From contig NZ_CM007717.1 in the NCBI RefSeq assembly GCF_002019855.1, forward strand, positions 1,306,452-1,370,451: a stretch of DNA of 64,000 nucleotides, written 5' to 3'. The notes under the pieces were generated by a model. That model was not told the origin of the DNA, searched no databases, and saw only the letters and a program-made list of their open reading frames with translations. Shown one piece after another: positions 61,724 to 64,000 of the stretch; positions within the stretch are counted from its first letter, which is position 1; the number at the start of each line of letters is the position of its first letter. Source of the DNA: Streptomyces antibioticus. GTDB taxonomy: Bacteria > Actinomycetota > Actinomycetes > Streptomycetales > Streptomycetaceae. The position numbers were made by a program, and so were the translations under genes.

Positions 61724-62631
61724 CGGTCGGTCCTCCGGGTGAAGCGGACCTGCGCCCGCCGTCCTACGACGTTGACGGCGAGGGCGGTGCAGGTGATGGC
61801 CGCGCCCGGGAACACCCCGATCCACCAGGCCGTGGAGAGGAAGTTGCGCCCTTCGGAGAGCATGGTCCCCCATTCGGGTGAGGGCGGCTGCGGGCCGAGG
61901 CCGAGGAAGCTGAGCCCGGAGGCCGCGATCAGGGACGCGCCGAAGCCGACGGTGGCGAGGACCAGCATCGGCCCGAGGGCGTTGGGCACGATGTGCCGCA
62001 GGATCAGCAGGGGGCGACGCAGGCCGAGCACGGTGGCGGACTCGACGTATCCGGAGGTGCGCACGACCAGCGTCTCGGCGCGCACGATACGGGCGTAGCC
62101 GGGTGCGAAGGCGACGGCGATGGCGATCGTGACGTTGACGGAGCCCGGGCCGAGGACGGTCACGGTGAGCAGGGCGAGCAGGATCGGCGGCAGGGCGAGC
62201 AGGACGTCCGCCAGCCGCATCAGGGTGCGGTCGGCCCAGCGCCCGCCGAGGGCGGCGGCCAGGCCCAGGGCCGCTCCCCCGGCGATGGCGAGCAGGGTGG
62301 AGCCGAGGCCGAGCAGGACGGAGGTGCGGGTGCCGTACAGGACCCGGGTGAAGAGGTCGCGGCCGAGCTGGTCGGTGCCGAACCAGTGGGCGGCGCCGGG
62401 GGCGGTGAGCGCGTGGGCGGGGTCGGTCTCGACGGGTGAGGCGGAGGTGAACAGCGCGGGGTGGGCCGCCGCGAGGCCGATCAGGGTCAGGGCGACCGCG
62501 GCGGCCAGGGGCGCCGGCCGGGGCAGGCCCGGCCACGGTCGGCCGCGCGGCGCCCGCCGGGGCGGGGCGGCGCTGGTGGTGGCGACGGTCATGGGGGCAG
62601 CGGCCTTTCTCGCCGACGCGGTGGGGGTCAC
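61720..62631 (-). CDS. ABC transporter permease, DppC/OppC type
   Basis: 303 residues from GTG 62631, preceded by AGGA; ATG 62592 is an alternative. About six helices are seen, with the EAA-type loop RAETLVVRTSGYVESATVLGLRR that docks the ATPase. A start rich in Ala, Pro and Arg precedes the first helix. Its GTG overlaps the stop of the upstream permease gene (GTGA). Confidence 0.94.
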   Translation of the reverse strand: MTPTASARKAAAPMTVATTSAAPPRRAPRGRPWPGLPRPAPLAAAVALTLIGLAAAHPALFTSASPVETDPAHALTAPGAAHWFGTDQLGRDLFTRVLYGTRTSVLLGLGSTLLAIAGGAALGLAAALGGRWADRTLMRLADVLLALPPILLALLTVTVLGPGSVNVTIAIAVAFAPGYARIVRAETLVVRTSGYVESATVLGLRRPLLILRHIVPNALGPMLVLATVGFGASLIAASGLSFLGLGPQPPSPEWGTMLSEGRNFLSTAWWIGVFPGAAITCTALAVNVVGRRAQVRFTRRTDR

Positions 62632-63566
62632 CGGGTCCTGAGCCGGGGGTCGATCACGAGGTAGAGCAGGTCGATCAGCGTGGACAGCAGGACGAACACG
62701 AACGCGGACAGCAGCACCAGTCCGATGACGAGCGGGATGTCCTTGTTGGTGGCGGCCTGGAGGGTGAGGGCGCCGATGCCGGGGCGGCCGAACACCGTCT
62801 CGACGAGGACCGCGCCGCCCAGGAGCGATCCGGTGAGCCAGCCGGTGAGGGTGACCAGCGGGATCGCCGCGTGCCGCAGGGCGTGCCGCAGCCGTACGGC
62901 GGTGGCACTGAGCCCCCGGGCCCGGGCGGTCACGGCGAACGGCTGGCCGAGCGCCGTCTCCAGCCCCTCGCGCAGGACCTGCGCCAGGACCCCGGCGAGG
63001 GACAGGGCGAGGGTCACGGCCGGGAGCACCAGGGACGCGAAGTCCTGGGCTCCCGCCACGGGGAAGATCTGCAGCCGGAAGGAGAACGCCGTCAGCAGCA
63101 GGATGCCGGTCCAGTACGACGGGGTGGACACCGCCAGCAGTTCGGCGAAGGAGGCCAGGCCGCGCAGGGCGCGGTTCCGTCCGGCCGTCGCCACGGCCAG
63201 GACGAGGGCGGCGGTGACGGCCAGCAGCAGGGCGAACAGGGCGAGTTGGACGGTGGGCCAGAGCTGTTCGCCGATCAGTCCGGCCACCGGCCGCTGGAGC
63301 TGGTAGGACTCGCCGAGGTCGCCGGTGAACAGATGGCCGAGGTAGTGCAGGTACTGCACGGCCACCGGCCGGTCCAGCCCGTAGGTGCGGGTGATCTCGG
63401 CCCGCACCTCGGGCGAGGCCGCGGTGCCGGGGCCGAGCATGACCGACACCGGGTCGCCGGGGATGAGCTGGAGCGTCAGGAACGCCAGGGTCGCGGCGCC
63501 CAGCAGCACGGCCAGCGCGGCTGCCAGGCGCCCGGCGACGGGCCTCAGGAGGGCGGTCGCCCTCAC
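62628..63566 (-). CDS. ABC transporter permease, DppB/OppB type
   Basis: 312 residues from GTG 63566, overlapping the end of the binding-protein gene by 4 nt. The first helix and the following LQLIPGDPVSVMLG loop are typical of OppB/DppB. The ATPase-docking loop ARARGLSATAVRLRHALRHA is near the C-terminal third. It forms the membrane channel with the DppC-type subunit. Confidence 0.94.
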   Translation of the reverse strand: MRATALLRPVAGRLAAALAVLLGAATLAFLTLQLIPGDPVSVMLGPGTAASPEVRAEITRTYGLDRPVAVQYLHYLGHLFTGDLGESYQLQRPVAGLIGEQLWPTVQLALFALLLAVTAALVLAVATAGRNRALRGLASFAELLAVSTPSYWTGILLLTAFSFRLQIFPVAGAQDFASLVLPAVTLALSLAGVLAQVLREGLETALGQPFAVTARARGLSATAVRLRHALRHAAIPLVTLTGWLTGSLLGGAVLVETVFGRPGIGALTLQAATNKDIPLVIGLVLLSAFVFVLLSTLIDLLYLVIDPRLRTR

Positions 63567-64000
63567 TTGCCGATCCACGCGTCGTAGAAGTTGATCCAGG
63601 TGTTGGGGTCGGTCTTCAGACCGTGCACCGAGGTGGAGACGCCGGCGACGGCCGTACGGACGTACAGCGGGATCTCGGTGGCGAGGTCGACGACCTTCTT
63701 CTGGGTGTCCCCGTACAGCTTGCGCCGGGTGTCCTTGTCGAGCGTGGCCTGCGCGTCGTCCGTCCACTTGTCGAGGTCGGCGTCCTTGTAGAAGGTCGCG
63801 TTCTGGCCGCCCTTGCGGGGGTCGCTGGCGCTGTTGAAGTACAGGCGCAGCACGTCCGGGTCGAAGCGGGCCCAACTGTAGTCGGCGATGCCCTCCTTGC
63901 CGGCGTAGACCTTCTCGATGTAGGTGCCGATGTCGAGGCGGGGGCGCTTGATCTCGATGCCGAGCTTCTTGAGGTCGGCCTGGATGGCCTGGCCGAGGGT
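63563..64000 (-). CDS. Family 5 extracellular solute-binding protein, C-terminal part only
   Basis: The gene runs off the window edge; 145 codons of the C-terminal end are visible, read from position 64000 down to the stop at 63563-63565. Segments such as LKKLGIEI and EIPLYVR, and the Asn/Tyr/Trp-rich end, fit a peptide-binding SBP of the Dpp/Opp family, which sits outside the membrane and delivers ligand to the permeases encoded downstream. The signal peptide and most of the ligand site are outside the window. Confidence 0.88.
   Translation of the reverse strand, partial: TLGQAIQADLKKLGIEIKRPRLDIGTYIEKVYAGKEGIADYSWARFDPDVLRLYFNSASDPRKGGQNATFYKDADLDKWTDDAQATLDKDTRRKLYGDTQKKVVDLATEIPLYVRTAVAGVSTSVHGLKTDPNTWINFYDAWIGK

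Overview
The window is high-GC actinobacterial DNA, almost certainly Streptomyces. GTG starts are common, many stop and start codons overlap by 4 nt (ATGA or GTGA), third codon positions are strongly GC, one rare TTA codon occurs, and the gene families (SWIM/MoxR/VWA operon, ECF41 sigma factor, ATPase-LuxR regulator, DUF5519, orphan OmpR regulator) are typical of that genus. No rRNA, tRNA, insertion sequence or CRISPR array was seen.

Layout. (1) 5-11685: a four-gene plus-strand operon with a 1605-aa protein of unknown family, a MoxR AAA+ ATPase, a DUF5682 + VWA protein and a SWIM zinc-finger protein. It resembles the E. coli yeh-type MoxR/VWA/SWIM systems. (2) 11819-12985: a secreted class-A beta-lactamase-like serine hydrolase. 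(3) 13012-36540: an isoprenoid biosynthetic cluster. A divergent region at about 27.1-27.37 kb separates two arms. The left arm (minus strand, 27072 down to 13012) is a tightly coupled run of 12 genes: ispH, a polyprenyl diphosphate synthase, two Gfo/Idh/MocA dehydrogenases, a TIM-barrel isomerase, an M20 hydrolase, an Ldh-family dehydrogenase, a small unknown protein, dxs, ispG, an alpha/beta hydrolase, an FAD oxidoreductase and a methyltransferase. The right arm (plus strand) has two DegT aminotransferases, a methyltransferase, a UbiA-superfamily protein, a WbpA/WecC-type nucleotide-sugar dehydrogenase, a BenE-type transporter and an ATPase-LuxR regulator. No canonical terpene cyclase is present. 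The UbiA-family protein is therefore either an aromatic prenyltransferase or, more speculatively, a UbiA-type cyclase. (4) 36568-53923: a p-terphenyl-type cluster. Its core is a minus-strand operon encoding an adenylation-thiolation-thioesterase synthetase, an NAD(P)-dependent reductase, an NTF2-fold dehydratase, prephenate dehydratase, an FMN quinone reductase/azoreductase and a class II DAHP synthase. Around it lie an O-methyltransferase, a quinone oxidoreductase, an MFS exporter, redox proteins, an aryl/acyl-CoA ligase, an ECF41 sigma factor, an HxlR regulator and an orphan OmpR-type response regulator. (5) 54536-59721: a TetR regulator, a secreted dipeptidase-like metallohydrolase with a discoidin domain, a TIGR01777 epimerase and an MFS transporter. 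(6) 59909-64000: an oligopeptide-type ABC transporter, with the solute-binding protein running off the window edge.

How the genes work together. In region 4, DAHP synthase and prephenate dehydratase raise the phenylpyruvate supply. The A-T-TE enzyme couples two phenylpyruvates to a polyporic-acid-type dihydroxyquinone. The reductase/dehydratase pair would remove one oxygen and the methyltransferase would cap a phenol, giving a terferol- or echoside-like compound. The prephenate dehydratase has lost both consensus phenylalanine-binding motifs of its ACT domain, which suggests relief from feedback. The DAHP synthase gene carries a TTA codon, which suggests bldA dependence. In region 3, extra copies of MEP-pathway genes and a short-chain prenyl synthase supply an isoprenoid, while the aminotransferases, Gfo/Idh enzymes and UDP-HexNAc-type dehydrogenase point to an amino-uronate or aminocyclitol part. 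Whether the two clusters make one hybrid molecule or two separate products cannot be decided from sequence.
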